Shown: piece after piece, positions 1 through 10,929 of the stretch | Layout of the letters: each line of letters opens with the position of its first letter | Position numbering within the stretch: position 1 is the first letter of the stretch | From: Chitinophagaceae bacterium | GTDB lineage: Bacteria > Bacteroidota > Bacteroidia > Chitinophagales > Chitinophagaceae | Direction: 5' to 3' | DNA: 64,000 bases | NCBI GenBank assembly: GCA_016710745.1 | Contig: JADJVB010000005.1 | Location: forward strand, 1-64,000 | Made by a program: the position numbers and the translations under genes | Notes under the pieces: generated by a model | The model's database searches: none | What the model saw: only the letters and a program-made list of their open reading frames with translations | Told to the model about the DNA's origin: nothing

Positions 1-2071
1 AACTCCCAGTTTTTATTAAATTTATAGCCAGCCGTAACACTTAGCAGATGCCTGTTATCCCAACTGGCCGGCGCAAACAGACCGTTGAGGCCGGTAAATT
101 CGCTCCAATATAAGGTATAGCTGAATACACCAAAAATACGTTTAGCCAGTTTTTGTTGTGCAAAAAATTCAAACCCATAGGCTCTTCCTTTTCCGTTTTG
201 TACCACCGGCTCGTTGCCAACAGCGCCAAATTCGGTGCCTTTATTTGCCAGGCTGATACCATCGGTTATACTTACCGGATAGCTGTTGTAATTTTTATAA
301 AAGCCCTCCATTGTAAAACGGGTATTATCAGAAGGTAAAAACTCCAACCCGGCAACATAATGTTGACTTCGGATATATTGCCCCGGGTTAACAGGATTAC
401 CGGATACACTGCTATATGCCAATTGAGTATAACCCGGCAAGCGGAAATAGGACCCATAACTGGCGCTCACATTCCAGCGGGGAGCAAAGGCATAGCTGGC
501 ACTGATCCGGGGGCTGATCTGCTTCAACGGGTTAGCCTCACCATTGGCGAGTGAGTTCGCATCAATACGGATGCCTGCTGATAATGCCAGGCGGTTATTA
601 AATATACGCCGGCTGGCCTGAACAAAGGCGCCATACCGTATAAAATTATTATTGACGGCTGTTTGTAAAACCTGCCGGTTCTGTATAATGTTTCCCTGCG
701 CATCTTTCAGCTCGGGCTTTAAAACCTGGAAAAATGAATTATCAAACTGCACATACTGGGCTACGGCACCATAACTCCACTTAAAACCACGGGCATTTTG
801 GGTAACGTCAAACCGCAGTTTATTTTCTGTTTCATTACTGTTTATCCGAAGCGTACGTTCCTGTTCCAAAGGCTGTTCGTTGTCTTCATATTTATCCGCG
901 CTGTTGTTCAGTGTGTTTCTGCTGAATGATAAATTCCAAAAACCTTTTTTAGTTAATTTTTTCAAAACTCCTCCAACGGTATAACTCCATTGATTGATCA
1001 GCGGGTTGCTGTTGATCACATATAGTTTTTCGGGTGTTGCTTTTGCCGGCGCAGCAAATCTAAATTCATCAATGGCTCCTATACCCAAAAAACTGAGGGT
1101 GGTTTTTTCATTGATTCGGGTGGTGGTTTTAAACTGAAAGTCCCAGTAGTTAGGCCTGATAGGCAGATCAATGGCTTTAAATAAAAGTTGAAGATAGCTT
1201 CTGCGAACAGAGGCGATAAATGTTGTTTGTTTGGTTAGGGGGCCATCAAAAGTGGCCGCCACTTCGGTAGCACTCACGCGGATATTACCTTCTACCCTGT
1301 TGGGATTGCCGTTTTTTTGTTTAAACTGAAAAACGCTGCTTAACGCATTATCGTACCTGGCATCAAAAGCTGATGTACTTAATTTCACTTCCTCTATAAA
1401 ACTTACATTCAGGATACCCTGCGGACCTCCTCCACTACCCTGTGTACTAAAGTGATTGATCACCGGTACTTCAATACCATCCAGGTAAAACACGTTTTCG
1501 CCGGGAGCACCGCCTCTTATAATAATATCGTTTCTGAAATTACCTCCCGCTGCGCCTCCGCCTACCCCGGGCAAACTCTGGATAACCCGGCTTACATCGA
1601 AATTGCCGCCAGGGTTGGCTTTAATGTCTTCCGTGGTGAGGCGCTGTATACTCAACGGGCTTTCTAGTGTAGTTGCCTTTGCCCTGTTGGTGCTGCTGCT
1701 AACAACCACACCGCTTAACTGTACAATATCCTCCTCCATTTCGATGCTGATCGTATTTTCATTGCCGGTTGTAACCACCAGGTTGCTGATGGTTTGGGGA
1801 AGATAACCCACACGGGAAACCAACAGGCTGTAACTACCAGGAATTATTGATGTAAAACGAAACCTGCCGGTTGAGTCTGCCACCAGGCCAATATTGGCCG
1901 GTTGCAATTGTAAACTTACTTCACTAAGCGAAGCCTGCGTATTGCGATTGACCACCATACCCGACAGGCTCCCCTTAAATTGCGAAAATGCGGTCACGGA
2001 TAAAAAAGGGCGATAATAAAAATAGAAAATATTCTAATTACCTGATAAACTATGGCTTCTGATTTGAGCAT
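1..2071 (-). CDS. TonB-dependent receptor, 3' end beyond the window, frameshifted in the signal peptide
   Basis: Outer-membrane receptor expected to import a ligand using TonB energy. The reverse strand reads a signal peptide, then a carboxypeptidase-regulatory-like beta domain (KGSLSGMVVN... to about residue 100), then a plug with SLPGVGGG, IIIRGGAPGENVFYLDGIEV and DARYDNALS. Barrel strands follow to the left edge, so the C-terminus is missing. The hydrophobic leader (RIFSIFIIALF) opens at an ATG at 2069-2071 but lies in a different frame from LSVTAFSQFKG. One extra T in the six-base run at 2002-2007 (A on the plus strand) joins them. In the mature frame there is no ATG before a TAG. Nothing visible identifies the ligand. 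The family call is firm; the start depends on the frame repair. Confidence 0.88.
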
Positions 2072-2117
2072 ATGCTTAAAACAATCTCAGCGTAAAATAG
2101 TTCTTTCATTTATGAAT

Positions 2118-2125
2118 TAATTTTG
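2118..2125 (+). promoter_or_regulatory. possible Bacteroidota -7 element
   Basis: TAATTTTG matches the Bacteroidota -7 consensus TAnnTTTG. It lies about 128 bp before the skp-like start. The -33 side is only T-rich, so this is a weak call. Confidence 0.25.
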
Positions 2126-2252
2126 TGCCCCTGTTCAAGGATCGTACCTCGGTTCCTGTTTTCAAGTTATCGGGATCGCCGACTACCAAAATTTGTGCGG
2201 AATACAAAAATCGGCTATATTGGCTCCGAAAAAAAAATCTAAAATAACAAAC

Positions 2253-2777
2253 ATGAAAAAATTACGTACTGCTATGTTGCTGGCAGGAATTTTAACTGCT
2301 GCGATCAGCGCGGCACAAACAAAAATAGCTTATATACGCATTGATGATATCGTTGGCGTCATGCCGGAACTTGGCAGGGATAGAGTTAATATTGATACCG
2401 TAGGTCAGCAATATATTAAGGATTCTATCATGCCGCGTTTGAATTATGTACAATCGGAATATACCCGTAAACTCCAGGAATATGCCGACTCCAGTAAGCC
2501 GGGATCTGTAAAAGACAGGTTGCTTAAGGATCTTCAGTCGTATAAAGATGAACTGGATGGCGCTGATGCATTGATACAAAGAGCTGCCGAATACTGGAAG
2601 CAGGAGTTTTTAAAACCCTTTTATGCCAAAGCTAAAAAAGCAATAGAAGCAGTGGCAAAAGAAAAAGGTTACACGCATGTGCTAAATACAGATTCGTTTT
2701 ATGTAGCTCCGGCGGCGGATGATATTTCACTCCTGGTGCTTGCAAAATTAAATATCAAACTACCTGATCAGAAATAG
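2253..2777 (+). CDS. periplasmic OmpH/Skp-family chaperone-like protein
   Basis: A 174-residue exported protein. The signal peptide MKKLRTAMLLAGILTAAISAAQ is followed by TKIAYIRIDDIVGVMPE, which matches the Skp/OmpH pattern of a short strand and then a long helical hairpin (charged, alanine-rich helices about residues 60-140). The C-terminal GYTHVLNTDSFYV corresponds to the returning strands. Family members hold unfolded outer-membrane proteins in the periplasm. The ATG at 2253 is chosen because the longer frame from 2193 adds 20 non-signal-like residues. The gene is divergent from the TonB receptor and is followed by a hairpin terminator. Bacteroidota carry several paralogues, so the exact client role is unknown. 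Confidence 0.8.
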   Translation: MKKLRTAMLLAGILTAAISAAQTKIAYIRIDDIVGVMPELGRDRVNIDTVGQQYIKDSIMPRLNYVQSEYTRKLQEYADSSKPGSVKDRLLKDLQSYKDELDGADALIQRAAEYWKQEFLKPFYAKAKKAIEAVAKEKGYTHVLNTDSFYVAPAADDISLLVLAKLNIKLPDQK

Positions 2778-2820
2778 TTTCCGTTGCAGGGTAATAAATT
2801 TACCTGGTTGTGCCCATTAT

Positions 2821-2844
2821 GAGCACGGCAAATGCTCTTTTTTT
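2821..2844 (+). terminator. intrinsic terminator after the Skp-like gene
   Basis: GAGCA, a seven-base loop and TGCTC, followed by seven T. It lies 43 bp after the stop codon. Confidence 0.6.
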
Positions 2845-3044
2845 ATAAACTGCCAGTTATATAAATTTGTTCTTTTTGTTACCTGCCACACTGTCGAGCG
2901 GGTGCGGCAGTAAGTTTTTTGTGGTTTACGTAACCCCTGCAGCGGAAAAATATTTTACTTTTATTGACTGTTCAATAACTATCTATATTTACTTTTCATT
3001 CAACCAACAGGTATTGCCAGGCACCTGCGTTTAATTCAAATTAC

Positions 3045-3440
3045 ATGAATACAAAGGCTATAAAAAAAACAATGACCCCCTTAATCAACGGGCTGTTATA
3101 TAGCAGCGAATCAGAATTCCCGTGGATTTTAGATGATCTGGGAAACAAAAAGCTGGAAGAAATTCAGGTTTTAATAAGCGCCCGGCATAATCATGAGGCT
3201 GCTGTTGAGGTAGAAGCAGATAGCTTTTTTACCCGGTATATTCAAAACAGAATAATTGGCGGGAATGAGGTCTCCCTCGCTGAAGCAGGTCGTTATACGC
3301 AACTGCATCATTTTCTGAAAACGAATGCAGCTGCGATCAGTGTTTGGCGATGCGGAAGAATCCAGGTAGGTATTTATATACTGATCACAACAAAAAAAGG
3401 ACAAACGCTGATGCTTAGAACCACTGCTATTGAAACATAA
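3045..3440 (+). CDS. NuiA-like nuclease inhibitor family protein
   Basis: A 131-residue cytoplasmic protein with no signal peptide. It resembles the Anabaena nuclease A inhibitor NuiA along its length: LLYSSESEFPW near the N-terminus, a VEADSFFTRY segment in the middle, a helix at YTQLHHFLK, and a C-terminal strand pair with GRIQVGIYIL and TTAIET. NuiA binds and blocks a non-specific sugar nuclease, so the expected role is protection against a self-made or incoming nuclease. No partner nuclease is adjacent. The family call comes from remembered similarity, not a search. The frame stays open for 59 codons after the TAA. Confidence 0.68.
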   Translation: MNTKAIKKTMTPLINGLLYSSESEFPWILDDLGNKKLEEIQVLISARHNHEAAVEVEADSFFTRYIQNRIIGGNEVSLAEAGRYTQLHHFLKTNAAAISVWRCGRIQVGIYILITTKKGQTLMLRTTAIET

Positions 3441-3838
3441 TTACGTGGTAAACAAACCCCGGAATTGATCCGGGAACTGATACCTGTCTGTTACCCTGCG
3501 ATCATCATCAATAGCACAACTAATCCCTTAAAAGCGCATGTTGTTTATGAAAATGGACAGCCAATACCTGCGCAGGCCGGGAAGCTGTTCTTTCTGTCGG
3601 CTTTCGGGCATTTTGCATGAATACAGCTTTTTGGCAATACCAGCGACAAGCCAGGTGACGAAAATCATTTTTTACGTGTTTATTTATCATGTAAGGCCGG
3701 TTTGGATTGAAGTATATTGTATACTCAATTTATTGGGTAGTTAAACAAGGAGCGTATTGATGGGATCTGATAAGAGAAGGGTTCAGGTTTAATTGTTGCA
3801 GAAAAGGTACATTTAGTAACACCGCTTACAATTATCAT
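3441..3838. other. intergenic stretch with an unexplained open frame
   Basis: 398 bp. In frame with the preceding stop there are 59 sense codons (3441-3617) without an ATG near their start. Their translation contains TPELIRELIPVCYP and AHVVYENGQPIPAQAG and looks coding-like, but it is unrecognised and may be a relic. The remainder up to the SDR gene shows nothing identifiable. Confidence 0.35.
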
Positions 3839-5287
3839 ATGCGCATTTTACTTACAGGGGCTAATGGCTATATCGGTATGAGACTGCTTCCGGTACTTGT
3901 AGAAGCGGGCCATGAAGTAACCTGTGTGGTAAGAGATAGAAACCGCTTTCAACCTTCAGCTGACCTGCTGAATAAAATAAAAATCATCGAATTTGACTTC
4001 CTTCATCCTGAAAATGCAGTACCTCGTTTTAATAAGAAAATATTCGACGCAGCTTTTTATCTTATTCATTCCCTCGGTGATACCAGTACAACCCTGAAAG
4101 AATATGAAATACGCTCAGCTGGTTGCTTTGTGCTGGTAGCTTCCCTAACCCAGGTAAAACAGATCATTTACCTGAGCGGAATCAGCAATGAAATAAAACT
4201 GTCAAAGCATTTACTGGCCCGTAAAGCAGTAAAAGACGTGTTGATCCGGTCTGGCATTGCCTATACTATTTTTGAAGCCGGCATCATTGTTGGCTCTGGT
4301 AGTATTTCTTTTGAGATCATCCGTGATCTGGCGGAAAAACTACCGGTAATGATTGGCCCCCGCTGGCTGAATGCAAAGTGTCAGCCGCTGGCTATCAGGA
4401 ATTTAATTTATTATTTAAACAACAGCTTGCTGAATGAACGGACCTTTTTTAAAACGTTCGAGATAGGCGGCCCCGAAGTACTCTCTTACAAAAAAATGAT
4501 CGCTGAGTTTGCCGTTGTACGGGGATATAAGCGTTATATTTTTGCGTTACCGGTACTGTTCCCCAATCTCTCAGCTTTTTGGATCTACCTGACAACATCG
4601 GCCAATCGTACCATTGCCCGGCAATTGGTTCAAAGTATGAAGACCGATGTGATCTGCAAAGAACATGCAATTCTTGACATCATTCCACAGGAACTCATCC
4701 CGTACCGTACCGCCATCGACATGGCTTTTTTAAAAATTGACCAAAACATGGTGGTGTCAAGCTGGAAGGATGCAGCATCGAGTAGCCTTAAAAAACTGGA
4801 TGTTAATCAATTTATCAACGTGCCTGTTAATGGTTGTTACTTAGACCGCCGTTGGGTGGAAATTGACAAAAATAAGGTTGAAGAAGTTGCGGCCCGTTTT
4901 TTTGGAATTGGAGGCAACCAGGGTTGGTATTATGCCGATTACCTGTGGCGCATAAGAGGATTGCTGGATAAATTAGCAGGTGGTGTTGGTATTCGCCGGG
5001 GAAGAACAAGTGATACCGACATTCAGGCTGGTGATGCACTCGATTTTTGGCGGGTCATGCTTGCCGACAGAAAAAACTACCGGTTGCTTTTATTTTCTGA
5101 AATGAAAATGCCCGGCGAAGCATGGCTTGAATTTTCAATTGTAAAAAACGATCATCGCTGTATTCTCAAACAAACTGCCACCTTCCGTCCCAAAGGTATC
5201 TTAGGCCGGAACTATTGGTATATCATGCTCCCCTTTCATTTTTTCATTTTCCGAAATATGCTGAAACGGATAGCAGGAAATACATAA
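3839..5287 (+). CDS. NAD(P)-binding SDR-like protein with C-terminal DUF2867 domain
   Basis: 482 residues in two parts. Residues 1-300 are an atypical (a5-like) short-chain dehydrogenase fold: the N-terminal MRILLTGANGYIG carries the TGxxGxxG dinucleotide motif, and IIYLSGIS and EAGIIVGSGS are typical of the YbjT/YwnB group. Residues 320-482 match DUF2867 (FFGIGGNQGWYYADYLWRIRG, and FRPKGILGRNYWY near the end), which has a lipid-binding-like fold. The catalytic YxxxK is not evident, as is usual in this atypical group. The substrate is unknown. The gene stands alone with 398 bp upstream. Confidence 0.82.
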   Translation: MRILLTGANGYIGMRLLPVLVEAGHEVTCVVRDRNRFQPSADLLNKIKIIEFDFLHPENAVPRFNKKIFDAAFYLIHSLGDTSTTLKEYEIRSAGCFVLVASLTQVKQIIYLSGISNEIKLSKHLLARKAVKDVLIRSGIAYTIFEAGIIVGSGSISFEIIRDLAEKLPVMIGPRWLNAKCQPLAIRNLIYYLNNSLLNERTFFKTFEIGGPEVLSYKKMIAEFAVVRGYKRYIFALPVLFPNLSAFWIYLTTSANRTIARQLVQSMKTDVICKEHAILDIIPQELIPYRTAIDMAFLKIDQNMVVSSWKDAASSSLKKLDVNQFINVPVNGCYLDRRWVEIDKNKVEEVAARFFGIGGNQGWYYADYLWRIRGLLDKLAGGVGIRRGRTSDTDIQAGDALDFWRVMLADRKNYRLLLFSEMKMPGEAWLEFSIVKNDHRCILKQTATFRPKGILGRNYWYIMLPFHFFIFRNMLKRIAGNT

Positions 5288-5299
5288 TACCGTCACCGT

Positions 5300-5356
5300 G
5301 CAGCTCCTTACCAGGCATGTTATTTCATTTACTTCATCACAAACGTTGGGTTGTCG
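5300..5356. repeat. diverged 57-bp duplicate, copy 1 (copy 2 at 7291-7347)
   Basis: About 75% identical by eye to 7291-7347, sharing the block GGCATGTTATTTC. On the reverse strand both can encode a similar short peptide (NEITCLVRSC and KEITCPVIGC), so they may be 3' remnants of duplicated genes. They flank the low-complexity block and the lipoprotein gene. Confidence 0.45.
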
Positions 5357-5543
5357 CCAAAACCGTCTGTATACCGGTAAATTTGAAGAGACATCAGGTT
5401 ATCCCATCATCGTCACATTTACAATTTTAGCATTAGGGCAGGGAACAATTGCGCCAAACAGGCACATGTTGGAGATGGGCAATTATTGGGTTTTACAGAA
5501 TGTCCTTTCGCCAAACGAGTGGGTATTGCCTGTTTGTTCTCAA

Positions 5544-5927
5544 TTACAAATCCCCGGAATGTTTATACATAAACCAGGTTTTGGTAGGACTAACATATAA
5601 ACGGAAAGTTTTTTCGGCAAGTTTTTCGAGCGGCCATTCAGTAAGCCCGGACAGGGCCAGTTCCCCTTTCAAGATTTTCCATTTGCCCGGCTTACTTTCA
5701 TTTTTTAAAAGAAAGACCCCATCGGATTGTAGTTTTAAAATTTCCATCGGCGCCATCGACTCTTCTGCAGTCCATATTTTACCTTTAAGCCAATCCTGCA
5801 ATTCCTGATCTTTGTCGGTACTTACGTTTTTTTGTTCTTCTATCACCTGTGTCGTGGCTTTCTCAGCATTACCGCCACAACCTGATAAAACAAAAAGAGA
5901 ACAAAGAATAATCGTTATTTTTTTCAT
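5544..5927 (-). CDS. small lipoprotein of unknown function
   Basis: A 127-residue lipoprotein. MKKITIILCSLFVLSGCGG is a lipoprotein signal with lipobox LSGC, so the mature protein starts at Cys16. Then comes an acidic linker and a small domain with DWLKGKIWTAEE, SDGVFLLKNESKPGKWKI and TWFMYKH, a pattern common in Bacteroidota lipocalin-like or DUF-type lipoproteins that may bind a small ligand. The start at 5927 replaces a longer reading from 5981, which adds 18 residues before the signal. No operon partner is visible. Confidence 0.75.
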   Translation of the reverse strand: MKKITIILCSLFVLSGCGGNAEKATTQVIEEQKNVSTDKDQELQDWLKGKIWTAEESMAPMEILKLQSDGVFLLKNESKPGKWKILKGELALSGLTEWPLEKLAEKTFRLYVSPTKTWFMYKHSGDL

Positions 5928-6200
5928 GTTCGCAATTTTTTGGTTAATATGACCTGTATAATTCGGGGAATTCGATTCCAATAGTTGCCCTCAAGATAAT
6001 ATAAAATAATTGCCAAGTGAAATATTTTATTTGTCATTGTTGAACCCTCACCAACCAAATTCTTGCACCCGTTGGTGGAGACACTTGCCAATTTAGGAAA
6101 AGAAAAACGACAGTGCGCCACTTGGCCAACAAGGCCCACAGTGTGTTTTTTTTTGCAGCAATTGGAAATATCTTGGCCTCTTGCCACCTGCGAAAAGTTG

Positions 6201-6218
6201 GTTGGTCAGGCGACCAAC
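6201..6218. repeat. short hairpin of the REP-like type
   Basis: GTTGGTC-AGGC-GACCAAC is a perfect 7-bp stem. Nearby text (GTGCGCCACTTGG at 6114-6126) resembles the dispersed GCGCCAGTTGG repeat. Confidence 0.4.
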
Positions 6219-6258
6219 AACGGCAAAGGAAGATCCATAAACTTTACGTTTAATTTTA

Positions 6259-7262
<1,004 letters not shown>

Positions 7263-7290
7263 AGAAAATTAAGGAGGAAATGGGCATCTT

Positions 7291-7347
7291 GCAGCCTATT
7301 ACAGGGCATGTTATTTCTTTTGTTTCACCATAAACGCAGGGCAATCG
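7291..7347. repeat. diverged 57-bp duplicate, copy 2
   Basis: Pairs with 5300-5356. It starts about 30 bp after the homopolymer block ends. Confidence 0.45.
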
Positions 7348-7480
7348 AATCCTCGGGTTTCCCGCAGGGTACGGTTGATAATCAAGGGCATTCAGGGCGG
7401 CGGCGGTTACCAGCACCAATTTGATACAGCTTTGTCTTCACTTTACCTTGCTGCAATAGTTGTTGCTAAACCCTCCGTAC

Positions 7481-8458
7481 TCATGGCTGGTTATCGGGAG
7501 AAAAAGTAATGATTATAGCGGCATGAGACCCATAGCCTGAACTTAACCTCACTTCCTGTCGTTTGTTACCACTCTCGACGATCATCAATGCGGTATTCGG
7601 GGGAATGCTCCCCAGGTTCTCGGCCTGCATCAATATTTCCGTGGGTTGATTGGCGTTAGCCATTTTAAAGCTGAAACTAAGTGGCTGTGCACTGATACGC
7701 TGCTTTACCAAAAAGGCTTTTTTGTTTACAAAAACCGAAACCGTATCGTCATCTATTATCGCGTTATCATATAAAGTCACGCTGACCAGGCTATCCGGCA
7801 CCTTCAGTATCATTTGTATGTCAATGGCCCGGTTTGCCAAACTGCTATCTTCCACAACCGGTTTATCATCTACGGAATTATAAAGAGAAAGCAGTAACGA
7901 ATCTGTTGTGTTTGTATTCGTTCTATCGGGATATTTTTGCCTGGTATAATAATTCACCAGTTTTTGAGCTACAAAATTTTCAATGGGATAATCCGGCTTG
8001 GGTATTTTCTGCAGTACAACCAATAGGTCTTCGTTTGGAAAACAGGTTGTATCACTATAAGCGCCTCTCCCGCCCCAGGTTCCGCTCAGGTATTCTGTTT
8101 TACCAATCCTGGAATAACCAAGACGGTACACTTTTTCACAGGGATAAAAACCATCAGGAAGAATGTAAGCCGGTCTCCCCAGTTCGTTTATTGAAATTAA
8201 TTTCAGCTTACGTTTTATTTTACCTTCAATACGATATAATACGTAACGACTGGTATCTTTAAACGCAAATGAATTTCCCCAAAGTGTATTTCCGAATTGT
8301 GACAATTGAATCTCCAGACTTTCAACCGTAGCTTTGGTACCTTTTACGTTTCTGCTTATTTTGCCGCTCCATACACCAGTCAATTGCTGTGCATTAATAG
8401 AATCGGCAGTCCAGAGCAGTAGAAGTAAAAAGAATAAAATTGGCGAATAGTTTGTCAA
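7481..8458 (-). CDS. secreted protein of unknown function
   Basis: An exported protein of about 325 residues. The leader (SPILFFLLLLLWTADSINAQ) is followed by a small beta domain starting LTGVWSGKISRN, resembling lipocalin-like TGxWxG starts, and a conserved Bacteroidota C-terminal region with DNAIIDDDTVSVFVN, ENLGSIPPNTALM and HAAIIITF. That C-terminal module recurs in secreted proteins that sense or bind surface ligands; its function is not established. No ATG lies close to the leader, so a TTG at 8456-8458 is proposed. The open frame extends upstream to 8764, but that part contains a REP-like repeat and is unlikely to be translated. Start uncertain. Confidence 0.68.
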   Translation of the reverse strand: MTNYSPILFFLLLLLWTADSINAQQLTGVWSGKISRNVKGTKATVESLEIQLSQFGNTLWGNSFAFKDTSRYVLYRIEGKIKRKLKLISINELGRPAYILPDGFYPCEKVYRLGYSRIGKTEYLSGTWGGRGAYSDTTCFPNEDLLVVLQKIPKPDYPIENFVAQKLVNYYTRQKYPDRTNTNTTDSLLLSLYNSVDDKPVVEDSSLANRAIDIQMILKVPDSLVSVTLYDNAIIDDDTVSVFVNKKAFLVKQRISAQPLSFSFKMANANQPTEILMQAENLGSIPPNTALMIVESGNKRQEVRLSSGYGSHAAIIITFSPDNQP

Positions 8459-8578
8459 ATACTGAATTTTTGGAAATATTAAAGTAGTCAAATTTTTGCG
8501 AATAAAAGAGGAGTGTTTAACAAAGTAAAAAAGGATGGCAATTTTAAAAGAGCCCCAATGGCGGAATTTTCCCGTTTG

Positions 8579-8615
8579 TGCAACGGTTGGCGCAACATAC
8601 CTTCGGCGCAGACGG
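8579..8615. repeat. dispersed GCGCCAGTTGG-type repeat copy
   Basis: TGCAACGGTTGGCGCAACAT followed by ACCTTCGGCGCAGACGG aligns with the repeat unit at 28930-28978 (GCGCCAGTTGG, AACTTACCTACGGCGGC, AAAGACGG). Confidence 0.45.
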
Positions 8616-8714
8616 AATCCCGGATGCGATCGAAACGTGAAACCCCCGTGCCAATGGAGTGCGAAAATAGTTTGCTGATTAAACTTCTTTAGAAAAAAAT
8701 ATATACATTGCTTA

Positions 8715-9101
8715 ATGAATTTTACAAACCGGACAATATCACTGCTGCTCGCCCTGGGTATCATTATCGGGATGTTTACTGTTGCCAGTTTATTTGATAT
8801 TGTGATATCCGTATTCTACCAACGCTTTTATTCTACTGCGGCATTTGTTGTAACCTTTGGTGTGGGCGGTGTTTTTGCCAGTATATTCAGCTATTCAAAA
8901 GCCGTTGGGTATGCGGCCGTTAAAAATGAATTTACCAGGTGGTGTGTTATTATTTCAATTTGGATAACTGCTGCGCTCTTCGTCTATCCGTTATCAGTTC
9001 TGGAAGGTGGCGAATACCAGGCTGCCTTTATATCTTATGGTATAACGCTGGCATTAACCACCTTGCTGTTTATTAAAGGCAAAATAGATTTTTGGAAATG
9101 A
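8715..9101 (+). CDS. small integral membrane protein, four predicted TM helices
   Basis: 128 residues. Hydrophobic segments at about 8-32, 40-60, 73-93 and 100-122 give four membrane spans with short polar loops. No catalytic motif or recognised family. The stop is 25 bp before the next membrane-protein gene on the same strand, so the two are probably one operon. It is divergent from the secreted-protein gene to the left. Confidence 0.68.
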   Translation: MNFTNRTISLLLALGIIIGMFTVASLFDIVISVFYQRFYSTAAFVVTFGVGGVFASIFSYSKAVGYAAVKNEFTRWCVIISIWITAALFVYPLSVLEGGEYQAAFISYGITLALTTLLFIKGKIDFWK

Positions 9102-9126
9102 TATCCTGATAAACCACCAACTGCTT

Positions 9127-9834
9127 ATGTCTTTACCCATGCAAAATAGAAATACCACAGAACTACATTGGGACAAGGTTTTACCCGATATTATAGTGCT
9201 GATACTGTATCTATCTCTACTTGACCCATTGATGGCCTGGCAACTTAAGCACCTGGCTTTATCCTGTACTATTTTAATGTTACTGAATATTGTTGCCGTT
9301 GGCCTTGGCTGTTTCACTTTCTTTAGTGCATATGCAGCCGATGATGCGCTGATAAAATATAGAAATACTTTGTCCTCATTTGAAAGTGCCGTTATAGGCC
9401 TATCGGCCTTTATAACCTGCCTGGCTTTTTTTTGGTGGCTGGTTCCCTTCACCGCTGTAAAAAAAATGGGGGTAACAGAAACCGGGTTTAGTATAGGTGC
9501 CACTATTTACTTTCTCACCTTTATGAGTATAGTAGCGGGATCTGTCAATACTGAAAGAGTAAAAACACCTTCCTTGTCCGTTTTTATGAAGTTTTGCAAC
9601 ACGGCTGTGCTGATTGCATTCTTCTTTTTCAGCTATGCCTTTCTATCAGTGGCTTTAGCGCATTGGCAACCCGGTTTTATGGCTGCACCCTACCTGGCTG
9701 TTTTATGCCTGTTTGTTTTCTATTTACCGCTTAGGTTCTTCCTGCTGTTTCGCCCGCCTTTTAGTAAGCTGGAGTATATCAGCTTTATGCTTTGTTTCGG
9801 ATTTTTAATAATGAAATTGTTTACAAGGTTTTGA
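9127..9834 (+). CDS. integral membrane protein of unknown function
   Basis: 235 residues with about six hydrophobic spans (near 20-38, 45-68, 88-108, 122-140, 150-175 and 185-230). An alternative start lies at Met5. No recognised motif. It follows the 128-residue membrane protein by 25 bp, and the pair may form a complex. A weak hairpin separates it from the convergent gene on the right. Confidence 0.68.
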   Translation: MSLPMQNRNTTELHWDKVLPDIIVLILYLSLLDPLMAWQLKHLALSCTILMLLNIVAVGLGCFTFFSAYAADDALIKYRNTLSSFESAVIGLSAFITCLAFFWWLVPFTAVKKMGVTETGFSIGATIYFLTFMSIVAGSVNTERVKTPSLSVFMKFCNTAVLIAFFFFSYAFLSVALAHWQPGFMAAPYLAVLCLFVFYLPLRFFLLFRPPFSKLEYISFMLCFGFLIMKLFTRF

Positions 9835-9844
9835 ACCAACAAAA

Positions 9845-9869
9845 ACAGGGATACGATCTATACCCCTGT
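9845..9869. terminator. possible terminator hairpin between convergent genes
   Basis: ACAGGGATA pairs imperfectly with TATACCCCTGT. There is no clear T tract, so support is weak. Confidence 0.35.
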
Positions 9870-9897
9870 GTTAAACATGATGTGTGTTTCTTCCCAA

Positions 9898-10929
9898 CTA
9901 TTTTACCAGGCTGCAATCAATCTTATCGCCACAACTGTTGCAACTTCTCGACCCCACGATCAACGGTCCGTATTTTCCTCCGCCAACATACTCTTGCCAA
10001 AGCCTTGCGTAGCCTACATAGCAGTCGCCTTCAAACTTGTAAGCAATTTTTATATCGGGTGTTACATAGCGCCGGAGAATAATACCCAGGTCATTTTTTT
10101 CCGTTTGCCATAAGGCACCGGTATAATCGCCTACGGCAAATTTCAATAACGTCATACCACCCGATGGAAGGTCTCTTTTTAAAACAGCCCCAATATTGGC
10201 ATTACTCAGCATGGGATCAGTGAGTTTATTGGGGTTCGAAAAATAACCGGGGAGTTTAGCCAGGCGGAAAGTATTCTTACGTATGAGTTCATTACCTGCC
10301 TCTCCATTTTTTTTGAGTGTTTGAATATCGTTGGCATTAAATTGGAATTTAAACTCATCCCGCACCTCGGGCCATTTTTCAAGGTCCTGCCTTTTACCCC
10401 AGCCATCAAATGATTCCAGGAACAATCTTACCTGTATACTATATTCGCCATCCTCAGGGAAAGAAGACTGGCTGACGATAAAATAAAGCGGGCCACCTGC
10501 AATATTACTGGTAAAATCTTCCAGGCCGCAAAGTGCGCTGGTGGCCGCAGCCGGGTTTGGCAGTATATCAAAATTGAGGTAGCTCTTTTTTACATCATCT
10601 TCATTTTTTATAAGCAGGTATTCCCAGGAATTTTTAGACCCTTGTTGTTCACCATCTTTATAGGAACATACCCAAAATCTCAGGTAATAATATTTTGTTT
10701 TTATGCTGCTCATTTTAAAAGCATCGAGCAGGGTCTGGTTATCGAGTTCTATACGGCCATAAATAAAATCACTTGATTTAAAAGAAGTTTTATTGCCCTC
10801 ATGACTGGTGGTAAAGGGCTTGTCGGAAAAATACATCTTCGCCCCGGGGATAGCACTCATGGTTTCGTACTGGCTCTTTGCATTAATGGCCAGACAAAAC
10901 AGGCTAACCATGATCATCATCTTTTTCAT
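9898..10929 (-). CDS. secreted protein of unknown function
   Basis: 343 residues with a signal peptide (MKKMMIMVSLFCLAINAKSQ). The mature part is polar. The middle has SSFPEDGEYSIQVRLFLESFDGW, which looks like a beta-sandwich strand pattern, and the C-terminus is Cys-rich (SRSCNSCGDKIDC), possibly disulphide-bonded or metal-binding. No family recognised. The gene is monocistronic, with 340 bp of AT-rich DNA upstream. Confidence 0.68.
   Translation of the reverse strand: MKKMMIMVSLFCLAINAKSQYETMSAIPGAKMYFSDKPFTTSHEGNKTSFKSSDFIYGRIELDNQTLLDAFKMSSIKTKYYYLRFWVCSYKDGEQQGSKNSWEYLLIKNEDDVKKSYLNFDILPNPAAATSALCGLEDFTSNIAGGPLYFIVSQSSFPEDGEYSIQVRLFLESFDGWGKRQDLEKWPEVRDEFKFQFNANDIQTLKKNGEAGNELIRKNTFRLAKLPGYFSNPNKLTDPMLSNANIGAVLKRDLPSGGMTLLKFAVGDYTGALWQTEKNDLGIILRRYVTPDIKIAYKFEGDCYVGYARLWQEYVGGGKYGPLIVGSRSCNSCGDKIDCSLVK

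Noticed and set aside
3538..3744. 68-residue plus-strand ORF
   Set aside because: No signal, motif or coding bias; the alternative frame at 3441-3617 looks more protein-like.
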